A stretch of 64,000 nucleotides of DNA, from assembly GCA_008638375.1 (NCBI GenBank), contig CM018035.1, positions 35,064,824 through 35,128,823 on the forward strand. Direction: 5' to 3'. Position 1 is the stretch's first letter; each line of letters starts with the position of its first letter. The DNA is from Nyssa sinensis (taxonomy: Eukaryota; Streptophyta; Magnoliopsida; Cornales; Nyssaceae). The position numbers and the translations under genes were made by a program. The notes beneath the pieces were generated by a model. That model had not been told where the DNA came from. It saw nothing but the letters and a program-made list of their open reading frames with translations, and searched no databases. Below are positions 35,561-45,819 of this stretch, one piece after another.

Positions 35561-37584
35561 TTCTGTTTTATTGTACTAGACTGCTTATGAAATGGATTTA
35601 TAAAAATAGTTATTTTTGAAATGACTAAATTATCCATGTGCCTTGGAAGCACAAAACTGGTTTTGAAACCCATGATAGGGAACCTGTGTTACTCACTGGG
35701 CTTATTTAAGCTCACCCCATTATTCTGACATTTTTCAGGAATTACCTCCATTGGATTAGAAGGTACTATGACATGACGTGAATAGGCCAAGTGGCATCGC
35801 AAGTAAGGATCTGACAGCACTGAATTGTAGAGATTGGTTTATTATGGATTGAACCTGGTTATTCCGGTGAGTGGTATGTTATGACTGACTTGACTGATAT
35901 ATACTAGATAGACATGGCTCATGGAACTAATGGTACTCTAGAAATATTAGATATGCTCTGTTGTTATATGCTTGATTCTAGATATGCCCTGAGATTAGAA
36001 TTGTTGACTGACTGGATTTAGTCTTGCTCTGTGATACACATTCTTATGATGGATAAGTGAGTTGCATTCCCGTGATACAAAGAAAAAGTTTTAAATTCCG
36101 CTGCATCTGACCCTACAGTTGGAGTGCAATTCGTCGAAAAGTTCAGAATTTGCCTTTGGTTGGTCGCGTCGCGACCGACTGGCAGTCACATCCTCGACAT
36201 CCGCGTAGGGTGGGGTTCGGGATGTGACAACATGCCTATCCCGTTCACATTGGAGCCGAAGCCGTAAGGCAAAATTCTCTGGGAGTCCCGCCTAGGGACC
36301 CACGTAGAGCTAAAGAGGTGGCAAAATCCATGGACCGAACTGTTGTTATGAGAGGTGCTCAAAATCCTCTAGAGCAGGACGAGTTGGCTAGGCTGCTCGG
36401 AAGGCTCGCCATACCATTCGTTCCTGCCATTATGTTAGAAGAGAGATCGAGGAAGTTTGTGGTACCGAAGTTCACCCCGTATGATGGGACTACAAATCTA
36501 GGGGACCATCTGTCACATTATTAGCACACGATGGCACTATATGGGGCCTCGGATGCCTTCATGTGCCGTACCTTCATTACCAGCCTGAAGGGTACGACTC
36601 TGAAGTGGTTTTACCACCTCCCACCGAACTCAATCATCAGCTTTTATGAGCTCGGTAGGCGATTTATAGACATGTTCATGACTAGCAGAAGGCTGAGGAA
36701 GGGACCTGAGTTCTTGTTGAACATCAAGCAGACCAAGGAGGAGACCCTCAGGGCTTATATCATGCGCTTCAATACCGAACTGACTGAAGTCACGGATTGC
36801 AGTCCAGGCTTTCTAGTAGCCGCTCTGATCTCTAACCTAGCTCGGGGAGGTTTCAAGGATTCTTTGACAAAGAACCCCCTGCTAACATGGCGGCTCTGAT
36901 GGACTGAGCTAGAAAATACATCAATTTGGAGGAAGTAAAAATTACCTCCCAAAAGATTAAAAAGCGAGCCCAAAGGGATGACACAAAAAAAGACAACCAG
37001 AGGAGGGATGATCAAAAGAAGGATCCTGGTGTACACAGGAAAAGGGACAGGAGCCCAGGAAAAAGAGCGGAATCCCGAACTTAATTTAACGCTGCCCCAA
37101 GGGAAATCACCAACCTCACTCCTCTAAACACCCCTCTGGCACAAATACTTCGACAAGTCCGGGATCGTGAAAATCTGGGGTGGCCAAAACCAATAAAAGG
37201 CGATCCCAACCTTCAGGACCAAAGTAAATACTACAACTTTCACAAGGACCACGGGCATACAAACAACACATGTAGGTCCCTTAGATATGAAGTTGAACAG
37301 CTCATAAAGAAAGGACGTTTGCGAGAGTTCATTAAGCAGGACGAGAGGCAAAACCCCCATGAGGACAAGCCACAACAAAGGACAGACCATAGGCCTGAGC
37401 AGAGACAAGAATATGGGGAAGGACGGAACGAGCCTCAGAGGCAGAACAATCATGTTATTTACGTCCTCCATGTAGATACCCCGATTACAGGACCTCTAAC
37501 AGAGCATGAAAACGATACGTTCGGGAGGCCAGAACTAATCCCGCCATCCTATCAATCTCTCATATTGAGAAAAGGCTGAAACCA

Positions 37585-38004
37585 GTGCCGGAAATCCAGT
37601 TCACGGAACAAGACCTCGCTGGGGTACATTGTCCTCACAGTGATATCCTCGTCATCTCCCTCAAAATTTCCAACTTCGAGATCCGGAGAGTTCTGGTGGA
37701 CACCGGGAGCTCTGCTAACGTTTTGTTCTACGATCCCCTCAAATTGATAAAACTTAATCCCGGTGACGTCAGACCCACAGCCGTGATCATGGCAGGGTTT
37801 GATGGGAATCTCAATACTCCACTAGGAAGGATTGACCTCCCCACTATAGCAAGAGAGGGAGACGGGCAAAAGATTACTATAATAGAGTACATGGTTCTGA
37901 ACGCCAAATCCCCTTACAATGTCATAATTAGGAAACCATGGCTGCATCAGATGGGAGCAGTCACTTCAACCCTCCACCAGTGCCTAAAGTATGTCTACAA
38001 TTAA
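37585..38004 (+). CDS. Retropepsin-type protease of G1 pol (partial)
   Basis: Aspartic protease domain that would cut the retrotransposon polyprotein. The 139-residue open frame has the catalytic signature VLVDTGSSANVLFYDPL (residues about 36-52), the later YMVLNAKSPYNVIIRKPWLH segment (a typical LGRPWLH sequence with the first Gly changed), and SISSTLHQ-like TSTLHQCLKY at the end. It follows gag in the usual gag-protease order and is closed by a stop at 38002. The next pol domains (RT, RNase H, integrase) do not follow; 38005-38600 is decayed sequence. Protease-like and open, but orphaned. Confidence 0.85.
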   Translation: MPEIQFTEQDLAGVHCPHSDILVISLKISNFEIRRVLVDTGSSANVLFYDPLKLIKLNPGDVRPTAVIMAGFDGNLNTPLGRIDLPTIAREGDGQKITIIEYMVLNAKSPYNVIIRKPWLHQMGAVTSTLHQCLKYVYN

Positions 38005-38690
38005 GCCGTCTATTCTATCAGAGGATGCCAACCGACCTCCAGGGAGTGTCATGTTCTCGCTCTCCGAGAGAAGGCTCCCAAATAGCGATTACCGCATGCT
38101 CGAGAATGTGTGGATCCAGCCATCTCTCACCATGGCAGGGCCATAGGCTGCCTTTGTAAAGATAATGAGTTGCTAAATCAAAGAACAATAGGCAGGAGAA
38201 GGACCCCGTTAAGGTTTTTAGGCCAAAGCTCAGAGTCTCAAAGGCAATACCTGCGCATGGATTCAGACCTTATCACTCATACAATAGATCTCAACTGAAA
38301 GCCTGTAAGGCAAGAGCAAGGGACATCGTCTCCAGGGTGGCACCAGGTAATTAACACGGAGGCCTTAATACTATCCAAGATCAACAACAAGAGGTTTGTA
38401 AAACTTGCGACCATAAGACGACCAACAATTGTAAGTTCAGACCTAGGCCCGTCAGCTTTTAAGTAAAAGATCTCTTTCAAGACGGGTGCTTATAAACTCC
38501 AAGGATCCCATTACGAGAGAATTGCCATCCGACGAGAAATGCCCCTACTGAGTGGAAATGATCGTTAAACTCATCTTGTACTGGCTTGAGGGTATGGATG
38601 AAAAAAAAAATGTCCCCAATTCAGAAGTATAAAGCATTTAGTAAAAGTATCATCAATAAAGGCCTTCTTTATCCTCGTAAAGTACTCTTA
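38005..38690 (+). pseudogene. Decayed pol remnant of G1
   Basis: Short broken frames following the protease (for example a SRECHVLALREKAPK-like stretch near 38040 in a shifted frame). No RT motif (such as YxDD) was found before the minisatellite, so most of pol has been deleted. Confidence 0.55.
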
Positions 38691-38985
38691 ACCAAATGTA
38701 CAGACCTTCGGTCTGGTCTATCAAATGTACAGGTCTTCGGCTTGGTCCACCAAATGTATAGGCCTTCGGCCTGGTCCACCAAATGTACAGGCCTTCGATT
38801 TGTTCCACCAAATGTACAGGCCTTCGGTCTGGTCCACCAAATGTACAGGCCTTTGGCCTGGTCCACCAAATGTACAGACTTTCGGTCTGGATCACCAAAT
38901 GTACAGACCTCCGGTCTGGTCCACCAAATGTACAGATCCTGTGTCAGATCCATCTTGTCATACAGACCTTAAAATCTGGTCCATC
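38690..38985 (+). repeat. 29-bp hairpin minisatellite of G1
   Basis: About ten units of CAAATGTACAGGCC-TTCGGCCTGGTCCAC, with starts at 38722, 38751, 38780 and 38809. Each unit contains a 6-bp inverted repeat around TTC, for example CAGGCC-TTC-GGCCTG or CAGACC-TTC-GGTCTG. The overlapping ORFs on both strands are artefacts of the repeat. Confidence 0.92.
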
Positions 38986-39522
38986 TCATTGGACTGAAGG
39001 GAAAAAGGTTTAGCTCAGTTGCTCAGCTACACAGCAGCGAACATTCTTTTAAGTCAGATATCTACCCCAACCAACTGTCATTTGGTACAACGGACGGTTG
39101 GTCTCTTCAATGCCCACCATTCAAGAATACCTGCTCAGAATCAAACGCCTTGGATGTCAAGGACTCGGGCTCAGCCATTTACTATTTCCCTCCTTTCAAT
39201 TATTATAATTTGGGTGGAAAGGTATTGCAAGTCATGCGGCTCGGAAGTTAGCCTATTATCCACGACCAATCAAAGAGTTACAGTTAAGTTCCTGAATATG
39301 CTTACTTCGGTTACAAGGGACGAAGCCTATTCATACACTACAGAGCATCAATAGACTTGGGACAATGCAGAGTCTACTTGGAAACCACAACAAAATTCGC
39401 AAGTACTAAGAACGAAGACACTGGAAAATCTGAAGAAAGACAATTTCATTGCTAGATATGGGATAGTACATTGAAGTTCAGAAGCAAAGAAAAAAATGAG
39501 GCAAAAATATACAAAAGAAGTC
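38986..39522. other. Non-coding part of G1 between minisatellite and antisense ORF
   Basis: No recognisable domain. It begins with a minisatellite-like tail (CAGACCTTAAAATCTGGTCC) and runs to the stop of the antisense ORF. Confidence 0.5.
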
Positions 39523-41448
39523 CTAAGCCTTATCCGAAGGGGCAAAGTCCTCGGCTGAAGGAGGAGCAGAGGTCGTGGCTTTGTCGCTCGGGGCAACAGT
39601 AACAGAAGGAACAGCTCCAAGAGCAACAATTGACGACACGTCAAAATCTGGAAACCTGAGGAGAAACTTGGATCGAAAATTCTCGAAGCCGAATTGGATC
39701 AGGTCATCACCCATCTTCTCGACTTCCTCCTTCATTTCCGCCTCGATCTCAGTCCTAGTGAGATCAACTGCATCCTGGAGCTTCTAGTAAAAGGAGCTTC
39801 GAAGACCAAGTATCTCCCTCCTCAGTCTTTTCGCCTTCCGAGCATAAAGATCCCTCTCAGACTCCAAAATGGCCAAGTTGTTATTGGCCTCCTTTAGAGT
39901 CTCCTCTGCAGCATGCACCTTGGACTGAGTTGTTCCTAGCTCCAGCCTGGCCTTATCCAGCTCGATCTTGAGCTTTTCAACCTCCTCTGAACTCAAAGGA
40001 GTCACCATCAGAGCAGCCAAACTATGCATACTCTACACATTACAAAGTAGACAGGGTCAATCCAAATACATAAACAGACAACAGAAAGGACAAAAAAATT
40101 TCAGAAGTTACCTTCATATGGAGACTCATCATCTCGGTCATCAGTTTTTCAAGATTCTCACCTCTGTACTGATGAGGACCCTTGGACCAGATGTGGTCAA
40201 AGGCCTTCTTGGCAATTCGGTAGTCCGGCTCATCGGACGATTAGAGGGGAGTAGCAGACGCCTTCCCTTTCCCAGATCACTTGCTTGGAATAGAAGGGGC
40301 AGGGGGGACTGCCGAGATCGGGACAACCATTTGGGCCTCCCTCTCACTCTCTGGTGGAGTAGGTTCTGAAGAGCCAGAAATCAACTTCCTCATTTTCACC
40401 TACAGGGGAGGCTCGGGCTCAAGTTGGGAAGAGGTCTCCCCCATCGACTATGGCTCCTGATTTGACCACTTTGACGTTAACATTTTCCTGAGCTCTGCAG
40501 TACGAGTATTAGCTAGCCATCAAATTCTCCAAAGTAACAATGACGGTATGATCCCGGTTAGAAGTCTGAAGGAGCTGACGATACTGATCTTGGAGTTCGG
40601 GGGTAAAGTCAGGTCTCTTCCAAGCTCTCCTATCTGCATGAAAACAAGAAATATCATCTTAGATCAGCAGCTCGGAAGTCAGAGCAAAGCCGAAATAGCC
40701 GAAGGAAAAATGGGTCTCACCCTTAGGTCTTGTGGTACGAGGGAATGTCGAGATATGGTCTCGGAAGTCTTCATGCTCCCACGCTCCTCCAATGAAGAAG
40801 TACCACTTTTTCCAAGTCTTATTGGAAGAGGTTACCGAAGATAGGGGTCTGAACCCCTTGTCAAAAGACATGTAAAAGAAGCTCTCCGACCTCATGTATT
40901 TCAGATCCATATTACTACGAATCAGGTCAAGGGACACATCTACATTATTCTGATGCCATAAAACTATAAAACTTAGGAGATGCCTGCCAACTGTTCAAAT
41001 TAAGGTCGGCATGACAGATCTTGAACCAACTAAAAAATTGCTTAACCAGTTCAGGAAGAGGGAATGTTAACCCCATTTCAAACCAGGCAAGATAAACGCA
41101 TATTTCTCCCGCCTCGATATCGTATAGGCAGTCTAGGTCGCTCGGAACCCTAAAGGTAACATTTGAGGGAAGACTATACTTTTCCCACAACTCCTCTAAC
41201 ATATGTTCAGTAATGGCACTGGCCCCTTCTTCCCTTCGAGCGGGTCGACCAAAGGCCTCACCAACCCTATTTTGAGGCTCCAAGAATGCGTCTACTATTC
41301 TAACCTCCGAATTAGAGGGGGATTCTACTAACCTATTTTCCGCATCGCCAAAGGGATGAATATCTAGGGCTTGGGCTTGGGCTTGGGGCGACACAGGTAG
41401 GCTTCCTGCGCCACCACTAGAACTAGGAGAGGGTGAGGAACCAGACAT
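39523..41448 (-). pseudogene. Spliced antisense ORF (aORF) of G1
   Basis: Extra ORF opposite to gag-pol, placed between pol and 3' LTR, as in Tat-lineage elements such as Grande; its function is unknown. Translation starts MSGSSPSPSSSGGAGSLPVS at 41448 and runs open to 40945, including GEICVYLAWFEMGLTFPLPE. The frame shifts near 40940 into a block with LIRSNMDLKYMRS and KTWKKWYFF. GT-AG introns are visible at 40634-40730 (97 bp) and 40033-40111 (79 bp). The last part (40032-39523) is a predicted coiled coil (KLKIELDKARLELGTTQSKV) ending in a conserved FRSKFLLRFPDFDV block. The copy in G2 has the same blocks and introns. Frame damage suggests it is no longer functional here. Confidence 0.8.
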
Positions 41449-41850
41449 TATCAGAGATTGAAAAAAGCAGAAGAGAAAATTGAAAAGTATTAAAAACTGA
41501 AATCGAACCTGAAATTAAACAAAAAATGGAGCTTCGAACAACGAGCACTATTAAAAAATTGGGAGGCATTGGATGTTTAAGCTCAACAATAGCGGAATTA
41601 CTTTTGATACAGTAAAAACAAGTGAAGAAAAAAGGCATATAAAGCCCTCCCCCACTCTTTTATATGTTTTCGAAATATGGGCCCACCAAGCCAAACCACC
41701 ATGACGGTTAGGTACAATGACGGATTCGAAGCCTAACCATCGGTTGCGCAATAAATGACGCACCAATAGTCACCTTGAAAAATGAATAGATAGGGCGCAT
41801 GAATTTTTAAAATCATACAGCCCTAGTTGCTCGTTGGCATCGAACTAGGG

Positions 41851-41866
41851 CTTGGGGGGGAGTAGT
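41851..41866 (+). promoter_or_regulatory. Polypurine tract of G1
   Basis: CTTGGGGGGGAGTAGT directly before the 3' LTR start TGATATACCA; the plus-strand priming site. The second Tat element has the same tract, GAGGGAGGGGGGGAGTAAC, before its LTR. Confidence 0.9.
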
Positions 41867-42443
41867 TGATATACCACAAAATGACAGACCAATCCTCAAA
41901 CGACACGTGTGTCAACAGATCAATTAGAAGTTTGGTCAGCATACCGAGCATTCAAAGCAGACCTACAAAACTTTAAGGGCTGAGCACACGCTTACAAGAA
42001 CAGAGCTACAGAGCCTACAGGTTCGAGCACGGACCTCCAGAGCACTCTCTGCTAATCAGGAGCTCATCACCGCCTTAATATCCGCCGAGTAGGGAATAAG
42101 GAAACAGTCTTCCACAAAGAAACTGCCTCACATGGTTATCTCTATTTTTGATACAATGTCCAACATGAAAACTACTATCTCCGATGATCAAATCCCTACT
42201 TTCATGGCTCCAAATCCTAATCAACTTAGGAAAGCCACCATCTATATATTAAACCCTAGAGGTACGCTTTATTTTCTATGCTCATTCTTTGACTTACATT
42301 ACAGTCTTTTCAATTCAGATTATTAACTTAAGCATCGGAGCGGCTACCGCCGGAGTCAATCCGGTGGTCCTCTGATCATCTTCTTGAGTGTTCTTCAGGT
42401 CGCAGACAGTCAAAGTCGGCTACAGCCAAAAAGTGCAGCATCA
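41867..42443 (+). repeat. 3' LTR of G1
   Basis: Begins TGATATACCA and ends TGCAGCATCA, followed by the ATATA target duplication. It differs from the 5' LTR at scattered positions, which a full alignment could turn into an insertion age. Confidence 0.95.
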
Positions 42444-42824
42444 ATATATATGTATACGTATATTTATACCATAATTATACATCCATTTATAACCATATAT
42501 ACACATATATACCAATTTATATAAACATATAAATACACTCATATCTAATGGGCTATGCACACATACAACTGTATATATGCATGGGAATACGTGCGTGCAT
42601 GCATTACGAGGCTCGGTCTTGGGTTGCTCGGGCGTCGCCTGACACTGGCTGTATAAAATAAACCATTCACATTCCAAAATCATTCAATCCATAAAATATC
42701 ATGATATAGAGTTTTAACATCTTAGTTTACAACTGGTGTTACACTACTCAACCCGGTTTACCTCAGTTTATGTGCCATATCCTGGGTCGGGATATTACAA
42801 TTGTAGAAAAAGAAAGTGAAGAAG

Positions 42825-42857
42825 AATGAAGAAGAAGAAGAAGAAGAAGAAGAAGGA
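42825..42857. repeat. GAA microsatellite
   Basis: Nearly pure GAA repeats (with one AAT) just inside L8 after the end of L9. Confidence 0.9.
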
Positions 42858-43959
42858 GTTCTATGCATGTAGTTTATAAGCTAACCCTAAGAAATTCAAT
42901 GGCTTAAACCAAGCAAGAGACCAACCCATTGAAGGTAAAACCCTTTAACCCAATTTCTCCCTCTAAAGAAAGTGTCATTGTTTTGTGTAAATTAATGAAA
43001 CTAAAATGCATACATGTATGTAATATTGAAAGAGGATGAAAATTGGGAGGAAATGGCACAACTTAGACTTAAGATATACTAAGAACCCTAGAACCCGAAA
43101 CTAAGGATTCAAGTTTTTAGCTAGCTTGAACAAAGCTTAAAACAACTTGCATGGCTCAAAATAGAGTGAAATTTGGAGTGTTCTACAATTTGTATCATCA
43201 AAAATGGTTGACAAACCATTGAGATATAGTAGATTATACTAGGGAAGAATAAAATTGAAAACCTAAATTTGAGCTTCTTTTCTTGTGTTTTATGAACAAG
43301 AAAGTGTTCCCTAGGGTTCCAAAAACCCATAGGAACAAAAACTAGCCAAAACTAGTGGGTGAAACTCCAAGAAATAGAGAAAATATGCCTCGTCGGAAAG
43401 TCGAGCTTCGTTAGAGCTCCGACTACAACCCCATCTTTAATGGCTTTAACCTAACCCAAATTAAAAACCTACCTTGAATATGAAATCCCCAAGAAAAAAA
43501 GATTTGAACCCCGTTGATTTTATATAAGAAAGTGAACGGCGATAGTTGCCGGCGCCGGAGAAGGCGATCGGAACCCTCACCAGAGAATTGGGGAAGAAGA
43601 ATAGTAATCGGGTCTCGGGTCGAGGCCTGACCGAAAATAAAAAAGGGTTTAGGTTTTAAATGAAACGAAAACATTTTGAGAGGAATTAAAATAATTTTAA
43701 ATCAAGAATTTGGGGCGTTTGGCTATAGGGATAAGAAGAGAATCCAATACCCCGCGCTGGAATAAGGATTCCTTATCCTTGATCTGAGCCTTATCAACTG
43801 TTTGACACTAGAAAATTCAAAAAAAAAAATTAATAAAGGGTTGACGTCAGCGTGACGTGGTGAACCGGACTGAACCATTTGGTCCTTAACCAAATTGAAC
43901 CGATTCGCTTGCAAAGTGACTAAACCAGCTAGTTTTATTTAAATAGTTTCCTAAAATTA

Positions 43960-44560
43960 TGTTTTGGCCCCAAATATTTATGCTAATTACAAAATTGACC
44001 CCCCAGCTTCTATTTAATTACGAAATGACCCAAAAAATAATTAAAAATTATTTTTAAATCCTAATTGATCATGAAAAGTTACCAAAACGCCTTTAAACCA
44101 AAAATTAGCCAAATGAAGACCAATTAAAATACATGAATAGTCTAACCGAATGTTTTTAGGCATTCCCAACGCAACGACAGAGTCTGATTTATGAAATTAG
44201 ATCCCCAAAAATATGAAGGGGTAAACTGGAATAATTCTAATTATGTCCTAGTGATTAATTAAGCTATCACTTGAAATCTGATGACCTTGAACATATACAC
44301 ATTGATATTTTGGATATTCCGAACCCAACGATGGGGTCCATTTTACGAGACAGAATCTCAAAAATTAAGACATGTAAAATATAAAATTACCATTTTACCC
44401 TTAACGATACCCGAAGCCAAATGGAAGTCCAAGAGGGTCTAAATTGACTTTCTTTGACGTTCCGAACACAATGGTGAGGTTCATATTATCAAATCAAGTA
44501 CTAAAAAATAAGACATTTGAAAATAAAAATTTATTAAATTACTTCTAAGAGTCTGACTTG
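43960..44560 (+). repeat. Degenerate ~140 bp repeat array in L8
   Basis: Units with CCCAACGATGGGGTCCATTTT, AATCTCAAAAATTAAGACATG and TAAAATTACCATTTTACCC-like segments, in plus orientation. Confidence 0.65.
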
Positions 44561-45819
44561 ACTACGAATGGTTCGATTTAAAAGAAATAAGGCTTATCCT
44601 AGAAAATTAGGATTCACCCGGTCTAAGAATAAATTAAGAACACCAAATAGGTGATGATTTAAGTTAAATGTGGAATTAATTAGATTCTTCATAAATTGTT
44701 CTTATGAACTACAAGGGAAAGGGAAAGGCACACCAATAACGCCAACCCCGAGAGTCAAGGTCAGTAATCTTGTACTTTGAAGTGGAGGTTTTAACTCCAT
44801 GATTCCTGGAGTGTTTTAAGTTTAAATGTCACATCCCCTAGACCCACCCTATGCGGATTTGGGGCACGTGACAAAGGCCAGTTAGGCACCCATCGGGTTT
44901 TATCAGTTTTTTTTTTTTTTTTTTGAAAGCAAAACCCCAACTGTAATCCTAACCACAGGCCATTCTGATATAAATCCCAAGCATAATGCATTCGACATAT
45001 ATAATTTAAGCAGCGAAATTTTCACAAGAGAATGCATACATATATACTTGGCAGAGCATTCAGGATACATCATAGTCAGTCCTATCTTAATCAAGATTAC
45101 AATACAGTTTCACCACAAAAGGTCATAATCTGTTCAGTTACACAAAAAGTACAAAAATGGTATAGATTCACAAAAATGGGTTATCATTTTATCTGGGGGT
45201 CTCCAACATTTTCCCCCTAAGTCCTGAACCTGCTAAACCTGTCCATCTGAGAGTTCCCCTGAAATTATTAAAATAATGGAATAAGCTTTAAAAAGCCCAG
45301 TGAGTAACACAGATATCCAGGCAAGAGTTTCGAATTCAATCTTTGCTTAAATCACATGGTAATTAAATCAGTTTGGAATTAATAGTTCAATGAATCCAAG
45401 TCAAGTTCAATAGATCAAAACAGATAAACGGTTCAGGGTGCTAGCATATCAATCAGAAGTACAGTTAATCATTTAAGAAACTAAAAACCATGTCATCGGT
45501 GATAAAAGCATGCATTTAAAACGATTGCATTAAAACATATGGTATCCGAAACAATTTAGCAGATCAAGGAGCAGTAACTAAACAGTGTCAGAAGTTACTC
45601 ACCTTCAATATTTGAGTTTGAAGCTATGAACGGAGCCTTCCTCTTTTCTCCTTAAGCCTAAAACAATTTATAGAGATTTATCAACTCATGACCTTAGACT
45701 GAGTAAGTCTACCCTATGATGGGTTTCATGGAACTAACTTATAGTGGCTAGTTCATAGGTCTTACCTCTTAAGCATTTGGCTTAGGGTTTCAGTGTCTTC
45801 ACACATTTATCGGTTCTGA

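Larger units (their letters stand above)
30957..36229 (+). mobile_element. L element copy L10, complete, TSD ACATG
   Basis: The best reference copy: 5273 bp, starts TGTAACACCCCGATCCTG, ends GGGGTTCGGGATGTGACA, flanked by ACATG at 30952-30956 and 36230-36234, inside gag of G1. Order: TAATTA-rich end, tRNA-like module (minus), AT microsatellite (~31617-31655), gene-like section, ACCGGTTCACTTGGTGAACC (~32858), degenerate ~140-bp repeats (33050-34110), a 59/117-bp minisatellite (34760-35560), the hairpin/acceptor motif (35690-35738), a GGTCGCG-T-CGCGACC palindrome (~36163) and the terminal ATCCGCGTAGGGTGGGG. Its termini are inverted repeats at 11 of 13 positions. It has no direct terminal repeats, RT, transposase or other coding frame. 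Confidence 0.92.
30467..37580 (+). pseudogene. gag: gag of G1, interrupted by L10 and stops
   Basis: Structural polyprotein of a Tat-type Gypsy element. It starts MAPNLRSRKNAQDTQNPQRR at 30467. The frame carries stops at about 30539, 30713 and 30725, and breaks at 30956 where L10 is inserted. Removing L10 and one ACATG restores the same frame through 36899, with a further TAG at 36522. The retrotransposon gag domain is clear at 36450-36880 (DHLSHY, MALYGASDAFMCRTFITSLK, WFYHLPPNSI). A one-base shift near 36890 leads into a basic linker, then a zinc-knuckle-like region at ~37225-37320 (YYNFHKDHGHTNNTC, first ligand replaced by Tyr/Asn) and a glutamine-rich tail to 37580. Non-functional as it stands. 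Confidence 0.88.
29808..42443 (+). mobile_element. Gypsy Tat-type LTR retrotransposon G1, TSD ATATA
   Basis: Two LTRs (575 and 577 bp), a primer-binding-site region, gag and protease in plus orientation, a hairpin minisatellite, a spliced ORF on the opposite strand and a polypurine tract before the 3' LTR. ATATA flanks it at 29803-29807 and 42444-42448, though the left side lies in an AT repeat. RT, RNase H and integrase are absent, so this copy is non-autonomous. The antisense ORF between the gag-pol part and the 3' LTR is characteristic of the Tat lineage (as in Grande). L10 interrupts gag. Confidence 0.92.
26691..42799 (-). mobile_element. L element copy L9 with nested Gypsy, TSD ATTGT
   Basis: Starts TGTCACGATCCGAAACC and ends GGGTCGGGATATTACA. 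ATTGT is duplicated exactly at 26686-26690 and 42800-42804. Its own sequence is 26691-29807 plus 42444-42799; the Tat element G1 interrupts it. It contains the GAGCTTTCGTAGCTC hairpin with acceptor-like site (~27025-27095), degenerate repeats (~27990-28260), a tRNA-like module, several AT microsatellites and a gene-like section (~28800-29500). Confidence 0.88.

Noticed and set aside
30957..36229. L elements as TIR DNA transposons
   Set aside because: Inverted termini are only about 13 bp and 5-bp duplications with TGT...ACA fit LTR integrase better; no transposase is present. Not fully excluded.
38586..38997. Overlapping ORFs of 76-128 codons on both strands
   Set aside because: All are generated by the 29-bp minisatellite, whose unit is not a multiple of three; the repeated KCTxLRxG-like pattern is an artefact.
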